From Azadirachta indica (taxonomy: Eukaryota; Streptophyta; Magnoliopsida; Sapindales; Meliaceae): 64,000 nt of DNA. Each line of letters begins with the position of its first letter. Position 1 is the stretch's first letter. Location of the stretch: positions 8,580,367 to 8,644,366 of the forward strand of contig CM040446.1 of assembly GCA_022749755.1 (NCBI GenBank), read 5' to 3'. This document shows positions 11,881 through 23,203 of this stretch, in pieces. Under the pieces are notes generated by a model, which worked only from the letters and a program-made list of their open reading frames with translations, was not told the origin of the DNA and did not search any database. Both the position numbers and the translations under genes were made by a program.

Positions 11881-13256
11881 ATGACCTAAAGAAAACAAGT
11901 GTTCATGAGGAAAAGTTTCAACAATCGGTTATTTTTCTTCGTGTTCATATGTGTCAAAATTTGAAAATAACCTAAAAAGATTATCAGCAACAACATTCTC
12001 ACTGCCTTTCTTATCCTTTATTTCTAGATCAAATTCTTGCAAAAGCAGTATACACCGAATCAATCTTGGCTTCGTGTTTGGTTTTGTTAATAAATATTTT
12101 CAATGCCGCATGATCCGAATGCACAATGACTTTAGATCCTACCAAGTATGACCTAAATTTCTCTAATACAAACACAACAGCTAAAAACTCTTTTTCAGTG
12201 GTGGAATAATTTAGTTGGGCATCATTGAGTGTTCTACTAGCATAATAAATAACATGCAAACGCTTCTCTACTCTTTGCCCCAAAACAGCCCCTATAGCAT
12301 AATCAGATGCATCACACATAATATCGAAAGGTAACAACCAATCAGCTGATGTTAGGATAATAGGTGCTGATGTTAATTTTTCTTTCAAAGAATTGAAGGC
12401 GGCAAGACAATCATCATTACAATCAAAGGGAACATCTTTAGACAATAAATTACATAATAGACGACTTATTTTAGAGAAATCTTTAATAAATCGTCTATAA
12501 AATCCTGCATGTCCTAAAAAACTCCTAATTCCTTTAACTAAAGTAGGTGGTGGTAATTTAGCAATGAAATCAATTTTCGCCTTATCAACTTCAATGCCTC
12601 TACTAGAAATAACATGCCCTAACACAATGCCTTGCTGCACCATAAAATGACTTTTTTCTCAATTAAGTGTCAAATTACACTCAATGCATCTCTTAAGAAC
12701 CAAAGTCAAGTTATGAAGACAATCATCAAATAAAGTTCCAAAAACTGAAAAATCATCCATAAATACCTCAATGAATTTCTCCACCATATCCGAAAAAATT
12801 GACATCATGCATTTTTGGAATGTTATAGGAGCGTTGCATAAACCGAACGGCATCCTCCTAAAGACAAATGTTCCAAATGGGCAAGTGAATATTGTCTTCT
12901 CTTGATTCTCCGGTGCAATTGGCACTTGATAATAACCTGAAAGACCATCAAGAAAACAATAAAAATCATGCCCTGCCAATCTTTCTAACATCATATCAAT
13001 AAATGGAAGTGGAAAATGGTCTTTCTTTGTAGCTGAATTCAACTTTCTATAATCAATGCACATTCTCAACCCGGTAGTCATCCTAGTCGGCACCAACTCA
13101 TTATTTTCATTCTTTACCACTGTAATGCCTGATTTTTTTGGTACAACATGAATCGAACTAACCCATTTACTATCGGAAATTGGATAAATGACTCCTGCAT
13201 CTAAGAGTTTTAAAACCTCTTTTGACTACCTCTTGCAAATTCGGATTTAATCTCCT
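11881..13256 (-). pseudogene. Athila-like reverse transcriptase and RNase H, degenerate
   Basis: Reverse transcriptase copies the element RNA into DNA and RNase H removes the template. On the minus strand: WVSSIHVVPKKSG (about 13140-13180), MCIDYRKLN, then FMDDFSVFG carrying the catalytic Asp pair (about 12730-12760) in the frame 12659-13120. A TGA replaces the Trp of the next segment (about 12657), and the frame 12029-12643 continues with LGHVISSRGIEV and RNase H residues FDIMCDASDYAIGAVLG and YSTTEKEFLAVVF. A frameshift near 12080 and another near 13215 separate the remaining parts. The NVVADNL-like end of RNase H is near 11990-12010. Confidence 0.9.
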
Positions 13257-14341
13257 TTAGGCTTCTCTCGCAGGTTTGGCATTATCCTCTAAAATAATTT
13301 TATGCATGCACATCGCAGGACTAATGCCTTTTATATCACTTATACTCCATCCTATAGCTTTCCTAAGTTGGCTAAGCTCTCTTACAACTCTCTCTTCTTG
13401 GGTTTGGGTCAAAGTAGATGAAATGATTACAGGATATATATCCCCCTCTCCCAAAAATATGTATTTAAGATGTTTAGGCAATTCTTTAAGCTGAATTTTA
13501 GGTTGAGTGATTTCTGTCCTTGGTAAGGATTTTGGTAGCTCTGAGGGTTTGCTAGGTTCTTCTGAAATTGCTTTAGCTTTATCTAGCATCTCATGATATC
13601 CCTTAGTCTCTTCTTCAAGTGTTTCTTCTACTCTCTCGCCAACAAGTGCAACTTCAAGCTTATCCTCCATTTCTTCCTACAAATAAGTGTTATAAACAAA
13701 TGAGTCTATACAATCAATAAAAGAGCACTCATCTTTAGTAGAAATAGAAGGAATTGATAAAGAATCAAACACTTTAAATTGGACAGTTTCTCCCAAGACC
13801 ATATTGATAACCTCCCATTTTGGACATCAATAATTGTCTTGGTTGTTGCCATGAATGGTCTATCAAGAAGAATTGTATGCTCTTTGTCCTTTGAGGGTAA
13901 TCCTTCCATCTCCAAAACCACAAAATTCACTAGTACAATGAGCTTGTCTACTTGCACCAACAAATCCTCAATTATTCCCTTTGGATATATAACTGACCTA
14001 TCCGCAAGTTGAAGGGTCATAGTTGTAGGCTTAAGCTTCCCTAAACCTAGTTGCAAGTATATGGAGTATGGCATTAGATTAATACTTGCTCCTAAGTCTA
14101 GTATGGCTTTAGCTATCTTCTTGTCTCCCATAGTTATGTTTATGTTGAAACTTCCAGGATCTTTTAATTTTGGAGGCAAATTTTGTTGAAGCACTGCACT
14201 AGCAACTTCTGAGACCATGACTTTCTCATTCTTCTCATATCTTCTCTTTTTGGTGTTGAGTTCCTTGAAAAATTTTGCATATGATGGTATATTCCTAATA
14301 ACATCCAAAAGAGGTAAGTTAATATCAACCTTAGAAAGCAT
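13257..14341 (-). pseudogene. Athila-like aspartic protease and linker, degenerate
   Basis: The protease cleaves the polyprotein. The frame 13706-14341 (211 codons) has ILDLGASINLMP, the Asp-Leu-Gly-Ala active site typical of Athila protease, followed by LADRSVIYPKGIIEDLLVQV and the ILLDRPFMATTKTIIDV segment. The frame 13257-13670 (137 codons) is the linker that leads into RT, with SIGWSISDIKGISPAMCMHKI near its end. Stops lie between the two frames and between linker and RT. It is downstream of gag on the same strand, as expected for this lineage. Confidence 0.88.
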
Positions 14342-14382
14342 CTCAAAAATCTCAGAAAATTATTTATCTTTCTTATTTTCTC

Positions 14383-15970
14383 TTAAACGGTGCGACTAAG
14401 GAATTGGAGGCCTATAAGGCTCGGTTGCCTTATGGAGGGATGGAGTAGAAGCTGAATTCTTCTCTTCGCTCTTCTCAGAATGCTTAGAAGGTTAGGGATC
14501 TTTAGCTCTTTCTTCTTTGGAAACTTCTTGCTCCCCATTTTCTGCATCAAGTGGTAAATCATTAGAATTTTCATTATCAAAATGTTTGTTAATAATTTTA
14601 CCATTTCGTAAGACTGTAACAGCTTTTGCTTGCTCGGCTTGGCTAGGCAGCTTTCCTTTTTGATGTCCTTGCATGTGTTCTGCAAGTTGTCCAACTTGCA
14701 TGTCTACCCTCTTCATAGATGCTTCTAAGGAATCCAACCTTTGATATATCTCTCATGGTTTTCTTTACTGACTTGAATGAAGTTGGTCTTCTAGGTTGTT
14801 CAGGTGGCATGGCTTGGATTTGATGTTGAATTGGCCTTTTGTTTTGAGCATATGTTGGATTGTTATTAGTCTTCCAAGAGAAATTCGAATGATTTCTCCA
14901 ACCTTGGTTATATGTGTTTGCAAAAAGATCATGTCTTAGCCTAGGTTGGTAAGACTCCATCAAATTAACTTGTTCTTGTTCACTACCTATGTAAGAATCA
15001 TAAGACAAAGAACAAGTGTTAGCATTATGCCCATAAATACCACAAATTCCACATATCTTATAAGTTGGCTGGTTATTGGTCGTAAGGATTTTAACTTGTT
15101 TAGTCAATTCAGCAAGTTGCATTGCCATTTCATTATTGGAGCTTAAATCATGCACCCCAACTCTCCTTCCTCTTGCACTCTTTTGCTGCGAATTAGCACC
15201 CAACATTTCATATAACTCATATGCCTCTTCTGTGGTCTTTTCTCCCATGGCTCCACCGGCGGCATTATCAACCGTGTATTGACATTGTTACGTCAATCCA
15301 TCATAAAAAAATTGATTTTGTAGCTGCAGCAGAAAATGATGGTGAGGACATTGGATAAGAAGCATCTTGAATCTATCCCATGCTTCATGGAAAGGCTCTC
15401 CCTCCATTTGAGAAAAGGTAGCAATTTTAGTCCTTAACTCGATGGTCTTTTGGTGAGAGTAGAATTTTCCCATGAATTTGTTGTAAACCACTTCCCATGT
15501 AGTTAAAGATGTTGGTGGAAGAGTCATTAACCAAGCTTTAGCTCTATTTTCAGCGTATAGGGAAGATACCTCATCCTAAGTTGATCCTCGGTTAATCCTT
15601 ACAAAAAAAAAGTTTGCACTGTCGCATAAGTCCCTAATGAAAATCAAAGGGTTTTCGTTAGGAATTCCATAAAAAGAAGGCAACATCGAATAATGTATGT
15701 TTTTCATCTCATAATTTCGTGCAGCATCCTCCAATTGTATGCAGGATGTAGAAGTGCTAACATCGGCCTTGCATATTCCTTCATCGCCTTTTGTCTTTCA
15801 GCTACTTCCGTTGTTTGGGGCTCTATGCTTACTGTTTCCTTAACAATTTTTTCTTCTTATTCAGTACGTAATTGATGTCCTTCAGTTAGTTGTCTCAAGT
15901 TTTCCCTTATTCTTAAGATATTATCCCTTTTCTCTCCAAAATCTTCCCTTAGGGAATTGTCACCGTGCAT
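14383..15970 (-). pseudogene. Athila-like gag, degenerate
   Basis: Gag forms the virus-like particle. The probable ATG is at 15968-15970 (minus strand), about 150 bases after the primer site. Recognisable parts are the segment TWEVVYNKFMGKFYSHQKT and EGEPFHEAWDRFKMLLIQCPHH (frame 15288-15527), then EEAYELYEMLGANSQQ and CGICGIYGHNANTCSLSY, an imperfect zinc-knuckle (frame 14643-15248). Frameshifts and stops near 15880, 15695, 15610, 15285 and 14740 break it. The tail (14383-14737) is a lysine-rich low-complexity stretch. Confidence 0.8.
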
Positions 15971-16104
15971 GTACCTAATGAAAGAAAATAAAAAAGAAAT
16001 TAAGCTACAAAGAAACAAAATAAAATATCAATAAATGAAACACTCAAAACAAATAAAAAAAATAGCAACAAAGAAAACAAATATAGAATTTAAACACCAA
16101 TTCT

Positions 16105-16119
16105 CCAACAACAGCGCCA
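16105..16119 (-). promoter_or_regulatory. Primer binding site, tRNA-Asp type
   Basis: On the minus strand TGGCGCTGTTGTTGG starts seven bases after the 5' LTR end at 16126. It differs at two positions from the TGGCGCCGTTGCCGG sequence used by Athila and other Tat-branch elements, which pairs with the 3' end of tRNA-Asp. Confidence 0.85.
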
Positions 16120-16125
16120 AAAACT

Positions 16126-17519
16126 TGATATGCAAATTTTAAATGCTCGCAAGTGCATGAATTATTAATAACTAACGATAAGTTCACCCGAGGTCGATCT
16201 CTCGCGGAATTGTAAGGGTTTTAATCCTTATTATTTCCTGTTAATTACTAATTTAAGCAAACATAAAATCGTAAATACTCTAATGCAATTAAATGACAAT
16301 TTCAAATTATTTCAATTGAAGTAATTAAATAGATAAATTATAAGAACTTAAAATCTATAAAATTCTGTTGAATTCAATTAAATTAGATGGGGTTTGGCTA
16401 GTTATCTAATCTAATATTGAAATATAAAGTGAATTAAACAACCATTATGTATTTTAGATTATTGGTTTTTCCACTAAAGCTAGAGAATTCCAATGATCAT
16501 GATAATTCTCATTTACAATTAATTAAATATATCTTTGATAAGAGGCTTCTACTTAATTAATTGTATTGTTACAAGGAAATCATTTAACCATTTAAATCAA
16601 ACCAATTCAATGAATTCAATTTAAATACTTGTTCAAAAGAGCTTAATTTAAGGTAAGATGATATTTCTAACACTTTAATTCTCAAATTAATTTCAATCAC
16701 AAATAATAGATAGCAAATTCACAACAAATAATCAAAATTATGCAGATCAATGAACAAGAAATAATTTCAACCTTCTAATTAATCATATTTCACAAAATAT
16801 TCAGTGCCATTTCAATAGTAAATCCAAACTCCTAAAATATATTTACACTTCCATTCTTAAATTCAAATAAATGAATCCAATGACAAAAGTTCTAAACATA
16901 TTTGAAAAATAAATAAACTTAAAGAAAGCTTTCCTTTTTTTTTTTTTTTTAAAGGTTCACCACCAAGTTTTTGAAGAAGATGATAATTCTGCCCAGCAAA
17001 AATATCCTCTTCAATCCAGCAATCCTCCCCCTTTAATGGAAAACTCACTCTTTAGAAAACCCTCTTATTCATCAAATTCTTCCCCAATTCGTTCTCAGCA
17101 CAACAGCCTCTCCAAAAGTCATCCTTTTTACTCATTTTGTCAATAACTTATTCAAAATTCACTCTCACATGTCAAGGAAATTCTGTCTCCCCAATTGTCT
17201 TCTTTCCAACTGGAGTTTTGACCCTTAAAACTTCAATATTTGCTTTCTTTTTGAAATGTAGAGTTGTAAATCATTATGTCTAGTTTTCATGTTATTTTGT
17301 ATCACCCAAATACGAGTATTGAGGACAAAATTATGTTAGAAAATACGGACTATATTCAGCAAATACGAGCCTTCCAGCATCTTGGGTTTGTTTTTAGGCT
17401 TTCTACAATAATTATTATAAATAATAAAAAGAAGCTCAAAATAATAAAAATTTTAAGATAAAATACATAAATAAAGAACATAAACATAATAAAATACTAG
17501 GACAAATATTGATTTATCA
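16126..17519 (-). repeat. 5' LTR of the Athila-like element
   Basis: A 1394-bp LTR: on the plus strand it starts TGATATGCAAATTTTAAATG and ends GATTTATCA at 17519, followed by the target duplication ATAAG. It is the partner of 7397-8781. A third copy stands alone at 31500-32838. Confidence 0.93.
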
Positions 17520-18202
17520 ATAAGAATCAAGACTATAATTACTCAAATGCCATACCAATAATTTTTAAGAAAACACTTAAAATTTAGACGATAAGTTTGG
17601 TTATTTTGAACGCCACAAGAAATTAAATTTGAAGAGTTCAAGAACAAGAACTTGTAAAAAAAATTTAACACTCAAAATTGCTTCTCTCATTTCAAAAATG
17701 AAAACCTTTTTATAGGCAAATGCAAAGAGTTTTAGGTTAGGCCAACAATCTTACCTAACAATTTGACAAATTAAATACAAACTTTTTGACTTTTAAAACT
17801 ACAAATTTCAAACATGAAAACGTAAGCAATTATATCATATGTATATCACATAAACAATGATGTCGTACGTGTATGACGTAAGTGATTACATCATTTTAAG
17901 ATTCTTAAAAATTAATGGACTATAATTTTTGAACATTTCCATATTAGTTTTCTTGGAACCCAATCACTTGAATGATGTTTATTGAGCCTAATTCTTCAAG
18001 ACGTGTATCTTGAATTGCATTTAAATCACACATCTTTTTAACTAGTCCATTTAAGGCACTTTGCAATATCTTGACTCTAGCTCTTATAATCGGTCTACTC
18101 GGTACGCTTAGCGAATTATATAGATTTTGCAATTGAGTGTCTTCAACCTTATGTGTGAGTTTCTCCTCTTCTTTGCATGGTTGTGCAATTTCGTTTTTAT
18201 CA
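17520..18202 (-). mobile_element. Solo LTR-B, right part (split by the Athila-like element)
   Basis: This continues the LTR-B of 7286-7396 after the Athila-like insertion; the first five bases (ATAAG) are the duplicated target. It ends TTTTTATCA at 18202, the reverse complement of the LTR-B start with CGTTTGCATCA mutated. The stretch 17944-18190 is the antisense of the polyprotein tail (a PSRPIIRARVK-like segment in the frame 17944-18249 on the minus strand). The ACGT-core cluster (17825-17895) and the TATA box region (around 17710) are also present. Confidence 0.9.
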
Positions 18203-18527
18203 CTATCTCGAATTAAAATCATTTTTCGCGGACTGTTGTCATTTGACAATTTCGGCCCTGAAAACTGTACATTTTCAACTTCTTTGTTTTTGAATTAAAA
18301 TGCACCACAATAATCCTCTTGCGATGCTGAGTAAAAAGACATGTGTTCCATCTCAAATTGAAATCATTTTTTGTGAACTTTTGGCATTTAAGAATTACGG
18401 CTCGAAAATCGCACTTTTCCAACTTTTCTGTTTTCAAAATAATATTTACCACAATGATGCTCACATGATGCTAAGTAAAATGATGTGTGGTCCGTTTTGA
18501 ATGGAAATCGTTTTTCGAGTCCATTTT
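18203..18527 (+). repeat. 145-bp satellite, block 4 (about 2 monomers)
   Basis: A short satellite remnant between the split LTR-B and the family-A composite. It ends at GAGTCCATTTT, cut in the same GTTTC-like segment of the monomer that was hit at 5306. Confidence 0.92.
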
Positions 18528-18804
18528 TGATACGAACCCCGAGTATATTAAACTTGAAACCCAATATCTTTATGCATAGAAGCAACCTCTTGGAAAGCTA
18601 AATCAGATTCACTCAAGTCTGCAACCCAATTTCAACTTGTGAAATAGAACCTTAGAATAAATACCCTCAAAGTAATTAGCTTTGATTGTAAGAATCTTGA
18701 TTCAAGCAAGAATCAAAATAAGATAAAACACTCTCAATTTAATTTTATTCGAAAAAGTAATTCCCCGTCCATGGGAGCATGTGGCTGAATATATAAAGGT
18801 ACAA
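18528..18804 (-). repeat. Truncated 3' LTR of the family-A element
   Basis: 277 bp of LTR-A outer end, stopping at AAAGGTACAA just beyond the TATA region. The next base begins integrase sequence on the plus strand (TGTCACACTTTATACC). About 570 bp of this LTR are missing. Two A residues are shared by both partners at the join. Confidence 0.88.
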
Positions 18805-19829
18805 TGTCACACTTTATACCTTGTAATAAAACTGATGATGACACTAATATTGCAAATCTGTTCTTTAGGGAAGTAGTGCGTTTGCATGGCATTCCAAAAA
18901 CTATTGTTAGTGATAGAGATGTGAAGTTTCTAAGTCATTTTTGGAAAGTTTTGTGAAGTAAATTGGGTACGAAATTGTTATATTCTACTACTTGTCACCC
19001 ACAAACTGATGGTCAAACAGAAGTTGTGAATAGGACTTTGGGAACTTTGTTACGTGCTATTATCCAAAAGAATTTGAAGAATTGGGAAGAGTGCATTCCA
19101 TTTGTTGAATTCGCATATAATAGAGTTGTGCATTCTACTACTGGTTTTTCACCGTTTGAAATTGTTTATGACTTTAACCCACTAACCCCTTTGGATTTAG
19201 TTCCTTTACCTTGTGATGAAAGAACTAACTTAGATGGGAAAACGAAGGCAGAATTGGTGAGAAAACTACATGCAGATGTGCACAAGAACATTGAAAAGAA
19301 GAATCAACAAATTACAAATCAAGTAAACAAAGGACGAAGGCGCGTTGTATTCGAGCCTGGTGATTGGGTTTGGGTACATATGCGAAAGGAAAGGTTTCCA
19401 ACTCAAAGGAAGTCAAAGCTACATCCAAGAGGAGATGGTCCCTTTCAAGTGGTTGAGAAGATCAATGATAATGCCTACAAATTGGATCTTCCTGGTGAGT
19501 ATACTGTGAATGCAACTTTTAATGTCGCTGATCTTTCTCCTTTTGATGTAGATGGTGAAGATTCGTGGACGAATCATCTTGAGGAGCGAGGGAATGATGC
19601 AAATACGGATGCACACAAGAGCAATGATCCAATTCAGCTACCTAATGGTCCCGTTACAAGAGCAAGAATGAAGAAATTCAAAGATGCATTGAATGGGATG
19701 ATTCAAGGTTTGTGGGATGATCTTGCAACAATTCAAGAGTGTAAGAAAGAGTTAAATATCAAGCTTGGACTTCAAGACAATAATCAGAGCTTGGTAACAT
19801 TGACACAAATACAAGAAGGCAAAACCTAA
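18805..19829 (+). pseudogene. Inverted copy of family-A integrase core and C-terminus
   Basis: This is plus-strand integrase, starting inside the core at the [11 protein letters not shown] segment. It includes IVSDRDVKF (second catalytic Asp) and [10 protein letters not shown] (catalytic Glu), then FEPGDWVWVHMRKERFP, DGPFQVVEKINDNAYKLDL and FNVADLSPFDV. A TGA at 18955-18957 separates the Asp segment from the 288-codon frame 18963-19829. The same TGA occurs in the minus-strand copy (near 21060), so the two arms are recent copies of one sequence. The frame runs past 19595 into the LTR and ends at 19829: the polyprotein tail (GPVTRARMKKFKDALNG and beyond) is LTR-encoded. Without RT or protease on this strand it cannot be functional. 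Confidence 0.9.
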
Positions 19830-20440
19830 AGATTAAAGCTTCTATGAAATTCAACTTCTCAAATTTGTATAAGACCATATTCGAATGATGTCTCAAGGCT
19901 AAGCAAGCATGTTCAAGCTTTTTAATTGCAGTTCGAATCAGATCGTCATCATGATGCAAGTTTCGGATTCCATGTGTCAGTTTGGGCTAAGTTGCTGTTC
20001 AAGCCCATTAGCTATTTTAGTCTTATTTATAAACATATATTTATAGTTTGTTATGTGTTTGGGCTGTTAACTCTAATTATTAAGCCCAAATTCAGTTTAT
20101 TTTATTTTAAGTTAGAATAAGTTTAATTTTGTGACCAAACACTTCAATTAGGGTTACTTATCTCTGGTACCCTTATATATTCAGCCACATGCTCCCACGG
20201 AGGGGGAATTACTTTGTCGAATGAAAGTAAATTGAGAGTGTTTTCTCTTATTTTGATTCTTGCTTGAATCAAGGTTCTTACAATCAAAGCTAATTACTTT
20301 GAAGGTATTTATTCTAAAGTTCTATTTCACAAGTTGAAATTGGGTTGCAGACTTGGTGAATCTGATTTAGCTTTCCAAGAGGTTGCTTCCATGCGTAAAG
20401 ATATTGGGTCTCAAGTTTAATATACTCGGGGTTCGTATCA
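19595..20440 (+). repeat. LTR-A at the centre of the inverted duplication
   Basis: A full 846-bp LTR-A, TGATGCAAATACGG to GTTCGTATCA. On its left is GAGGAGCGAGGGAA (plus-strand polypurine tract and integrase), and on its right is ATTCCCTCGCTCCTC, the same tract inverted. It thus serves as the 3' LTR for the plus-strand arm and lies backwards with respect to the minus-strand pol. TTATATATT of the promoter is at about 20174. Confidence 0.92.
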
Positions 20441-21552
20441 ATTCCCTCGCTCCTCAAGATGATTCGTCCACGAATCTTCACCATCTACATCAAAAGGAGA
20501 AAGATCAGCGACATTAAAAGTTGAGGAAGATCCAATTTGTAGGCATTATCATTGATCTTCTCAACAACTTGAAAGGGACGATCTCCTCTTGGATGTAGCT
20601 TTGACTTCCTTTGAGTTGGAAACCTTTCCTTTCGCATATGTACCCAAACCCAATCACCAGGCTCGAATACAACGCGCCTTCGTCCTTTGTTTACTTGATT
20701 TGTAATTTGTTGATTCTTCTTTTCAATGTTCTTGCGCACATCTGCATGTAGTTTTCTCACCAATTCTGTCTTCGTTTTCCCATCTAAGCTAGTTCTTTCA
20801 TCACAAGGTAAAGGAACTAAATCCAAAGGGGTTAGTAGGTTAAAGCCATAAACAATTTCAAACGGTGAAAAACCAGTAGTAGAATGCACAACTCTATTAT
20901 ATGCGAATTCAACAAATGGAATGCACTCTTCCTAATTCTTCAAATTCTTTTGGATAATAGCACGTAACAAAGTTCCCAAAGTCCTATTCACAACTTCTGT
21001 TTGACCATCAGTTTGTGGGTGACAAGTAGTAGAATATAACAATTTCGTACCCAATTTACTTCACAAAACTTTCCAAAAATGACTTAGAAACTTCACATCT
21101 CTATCACTAACAATAGTTTTTGGAATGCCATGCAAACGCACTACTTCCCTAAAGAACAGATTTGCAATATTAGTGGCATCATCAGTTTTATTACAAGGTA
21201 TAAAGTGTGACATTTTGGAAAACCTATCAACCACTACAAAAATAGAATCTTTCCCCTTTTTCGATCTAGGTAAACCCAAAACAAAATCCATGGAAATATT
21301 AGTCCAAGGTTCACTAGAAATAGGTAAAAGAGTATACAAACCTTGATTTAAAACTTTTAATTTAGCTTCTTTGCACACAACACATCTATGACAAACTCTT
21401 TGCACATCATTTTTCATTTTAGGCCAATAGAAGTGTTCATCTAAAGTGTTTAAAGTTTTTGTAATGCCAAAATGTCCCATTAAACCACCCCCATGAGACT
21501 CTTTTACAAGCAATTCTCTCAAAGAACAAATAGGTATGCACAATTTATTTTC
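20441..21552 (-). pseudogene. Family-A integrase, degenerate
   Basis: On the minus strand the frame 21061-21543 begins just after a frameshift at the end of RNase H. It shows the zinc-binding [10 protein letters not shown] stretch with CHRCVVC, then [17 protein letters not shown] (first catalytic Asp) and IVSDRDVKF (second Asp). A TGA near 21060 and a TAG near 20930 (a Trp codon in the plus-strand arm) precede the frame 20485-20889, with [17 protein letters not shown] and FEPGDWVWVHMRKERFP segments. A 19-bp deletion near 20523, compared with the plus-strand arm, shifts the frame and scrambles the end. Catalytic Glu is kept ([10 protein letters not shown], about 20990-21010). Confidence 0.9.
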
Positions 21553-21553
21553 T

Positions 21554-23203
21554 TTAAATCAAAAACCCATCCATTCTATAAAACTTATCATATGCGGCTT
21601 TCTCACATACTTTGAAAATGCTAGAAAAGTCAGAATCATCATCATAAAGAGTTTTAATATGTTCAAATCCAAGCATTCTTGCATCTAAAGCATTAAGTAA
21701 AGTATACCTCCTTGAAAGTGCATCAGCCACAACATTATCTTTACCTTGCTTGTATTTAATCACATAAGGAAAAGTTTCAATAAATTCGACCCATTTGGCA
21801 TGTCGTTTGTTCAACTTACCTTGACTTTTAATGAACTTCAAAGATTGATGGTCAGTATGAATAACAAATTCCTTAGGCCATAAGTAATGTTGCCAATTTT
21901 CCAAAGCTCTAACCAAAGCATAAAGCTCTTTGTCGTAAGTAGGATAATTCAATGAGGCGCCATGGAGCTTTTCACTAAAGTAGGCAATTGGCCTCTTTTC
22001 CTGCATAAAAACAGCCCCAATGCCCAATCCTGATGCATCACATTCAAGTTCAAAAGTATTAGCAAAGTTAGGCAAGGCAAGAATGAGTGCCTTACAAAGC
22101 TTATCTTTCAATAAAGTAAATGCATGCTCTTGTTCTTTGTCCCACTTAAAAGTACAATTCTTTTTAATTACCTCTGTAAGGGGTGCCGCAATGGTGCTAA
22201 AATCTTTTATAAACCGTCTATAAAAACTAGCCAATCCATGAAAACTTCTTACCTCACTTACCGATTGAGGAGTAGGCCAATTTTTAATAGCACTTACCTT
22301 CTCTTCATCAACTTCAACGCCTTGAACACTTACCACGAAACCTAAAAACACAATTCCATCTAAACAAAAAGAACACTTTTTAATGTTAGCATATAACTTT
22401 TCTTTCCTCAAAATATCAAGTACAGCCCTTAAATGTTCTACATGTTCATTCGAATTTTTGGAATATACAAGGATATCATCAAAGTATACAACAACAAATT
22501 TTCCAATTAAATCTTTCAAAACATGATTCATAAGCCTCATGAAAGTACTAGGTGCATTAGTTAAACCAAAAGGCATAACTAACCATTCATACAGACCATA
22601 TTTTGTTTTGAATGCAGTTTTCCACTCATCACCCTCTCTCATGCGAATTTGATGATACCCACTTTTCAAATCAATTTTGCTAAAGATAGTAGAACCATAT
22701 AATTCATCAAGCATATCATCTAGCCTAGGAATAGGATGGCGATACTTTACCGTAATGTTATTAATTGCACGACAATCAACACACATACGCCAAGAGCCAT
22801 CTTTCTTAGGTACAAACAGAACAGAAACAGCACACGGACTTATACTTTCTCTAACATATCCCTTGGTTAACAACTCCTCAACTTGCCTTTGAAGCTCCTT
22901 TGTCTCCTCGGGATTACTCCTATAGGCTGGTTTATTTGGAATTGAAGCTCCAAGAATAAAATCGATCTGATGCTCGATACCCCTAATGGGCGGCAATTCA
23001 TTGGGCACCTCCTCGGGAAAAACATCTTCATAAGCCTGTAAAAGAGAAACAAATGCAGTAGGCAAAGAAGTATTAAGGTCATTAATGTTTAAGTAAAGTT
23101 CCTTGTACATAAGTACAAGTATACTTTTGTTGGAAAACCAAGCCGCCCTAATATCACTCATTTTGGCATAAAAGCTCACTTGTTTCTTTTCACACTCAAT
23201 TGT
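21554..23203 (-). CDS. Family-A reverse transcriptase and RNase H (long open frame of a broken polyprotein)
   Basis: The 541-codon frame (21554-23179) is the longest in the window. In order it has: linker with [19 protein letters not shown] (about residues 52-70), [19 protein letters not shown] (123-141), [15 protein letters not shown] with the first catalytic Asp (166-180), YFDDILVYS with the catalytic Asp pair (232-240), and FLGFVVS. RNase H follows with ECDAS (379-383), DKELYALV (416-423), HTDHQSLKF (441-449) and VVADALSRR (483-491), so all expected acidic residues are present. It belongs to a longer gag-pol frame: the open frame starts after a TAA at 23204-23206, and a frameshift at its end (about 21550) cuts off integrase. 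It copies element RNA to cDNA in virus-like particles. The natural start would be in gag, so the Met at 23179 is only an in-frame Met. Confidence 0.9.
   Translation of the reverse strand, partial: TIECEKKQVSFYAKMSDIRAAWFSNKSILVLMYKELYLNINDLNTSLPTAFVSLLQAYEDVFPEEVPNELPPIRGIEHQIDFILGASIPNKPAYRSNPEETKELQRQVEELLTKGYVRESISPCAVSVLFVPKKDGSWRMCVDCRAINNITVKYRHPIPRLDDMLDELYGSTIFSKIDLKSGYHQIRMREGDEWKTAFKTKYGLYEWLVMPFGLTNAPSTFMRLMNHVLKDLIGKFVVVYFDDILVYSKNSNEHVEHLRAVLDILRKEKLYANIKKCSFCLDGIVFLGFVVSVQGVEVDEEKVSAIKNWPTPQSVSEVRSFHGLASFYRRFIKDFSTIAAPLTEVIKKNCTFKWDKEQEHAFTLLKDKLCKALILALPNFANTFELECDASGLGIGAVFMQEKRPIAYFSEKLHGASLNYPTYDKELYALVRALENWQHYLWPKEFVIHTDHQSLKFIKSQGKLNKRHAKWVEFIETFPYVIKYKQGKDNVVADALSRRYTLLNALDARMLGFEHIKTLYDDDSDFSSIFKVCEKAAYDKFYRMDGFLI

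Larger units (their letters stand above)
7397..17519 (-). mobile_element. Complete Athila-like Ty3 element (family C), degenerate
   Basis: A 10.1-kb element on the minus strand with LTRs of about 1.39 kb at both ends and a perfect target duplication ATAAG (7392-7396 and 17520-17524). On the minus strand the order is 5' LTR, tRNA-Asp type primer site, gag, protease, RT, RNase H, integrase, a ~1.8-kb non-coding 3' region, polypurine tract and 3' LTR. Size, LTR length, primer site, the DLGASINLMP protease site and the RT/IN sequences all fit the plant Athila lineage. All coding parts contain stops or frameshifts. An env-like frame, present in some Athila elements, is not recognisable. Confidence 0.93.
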
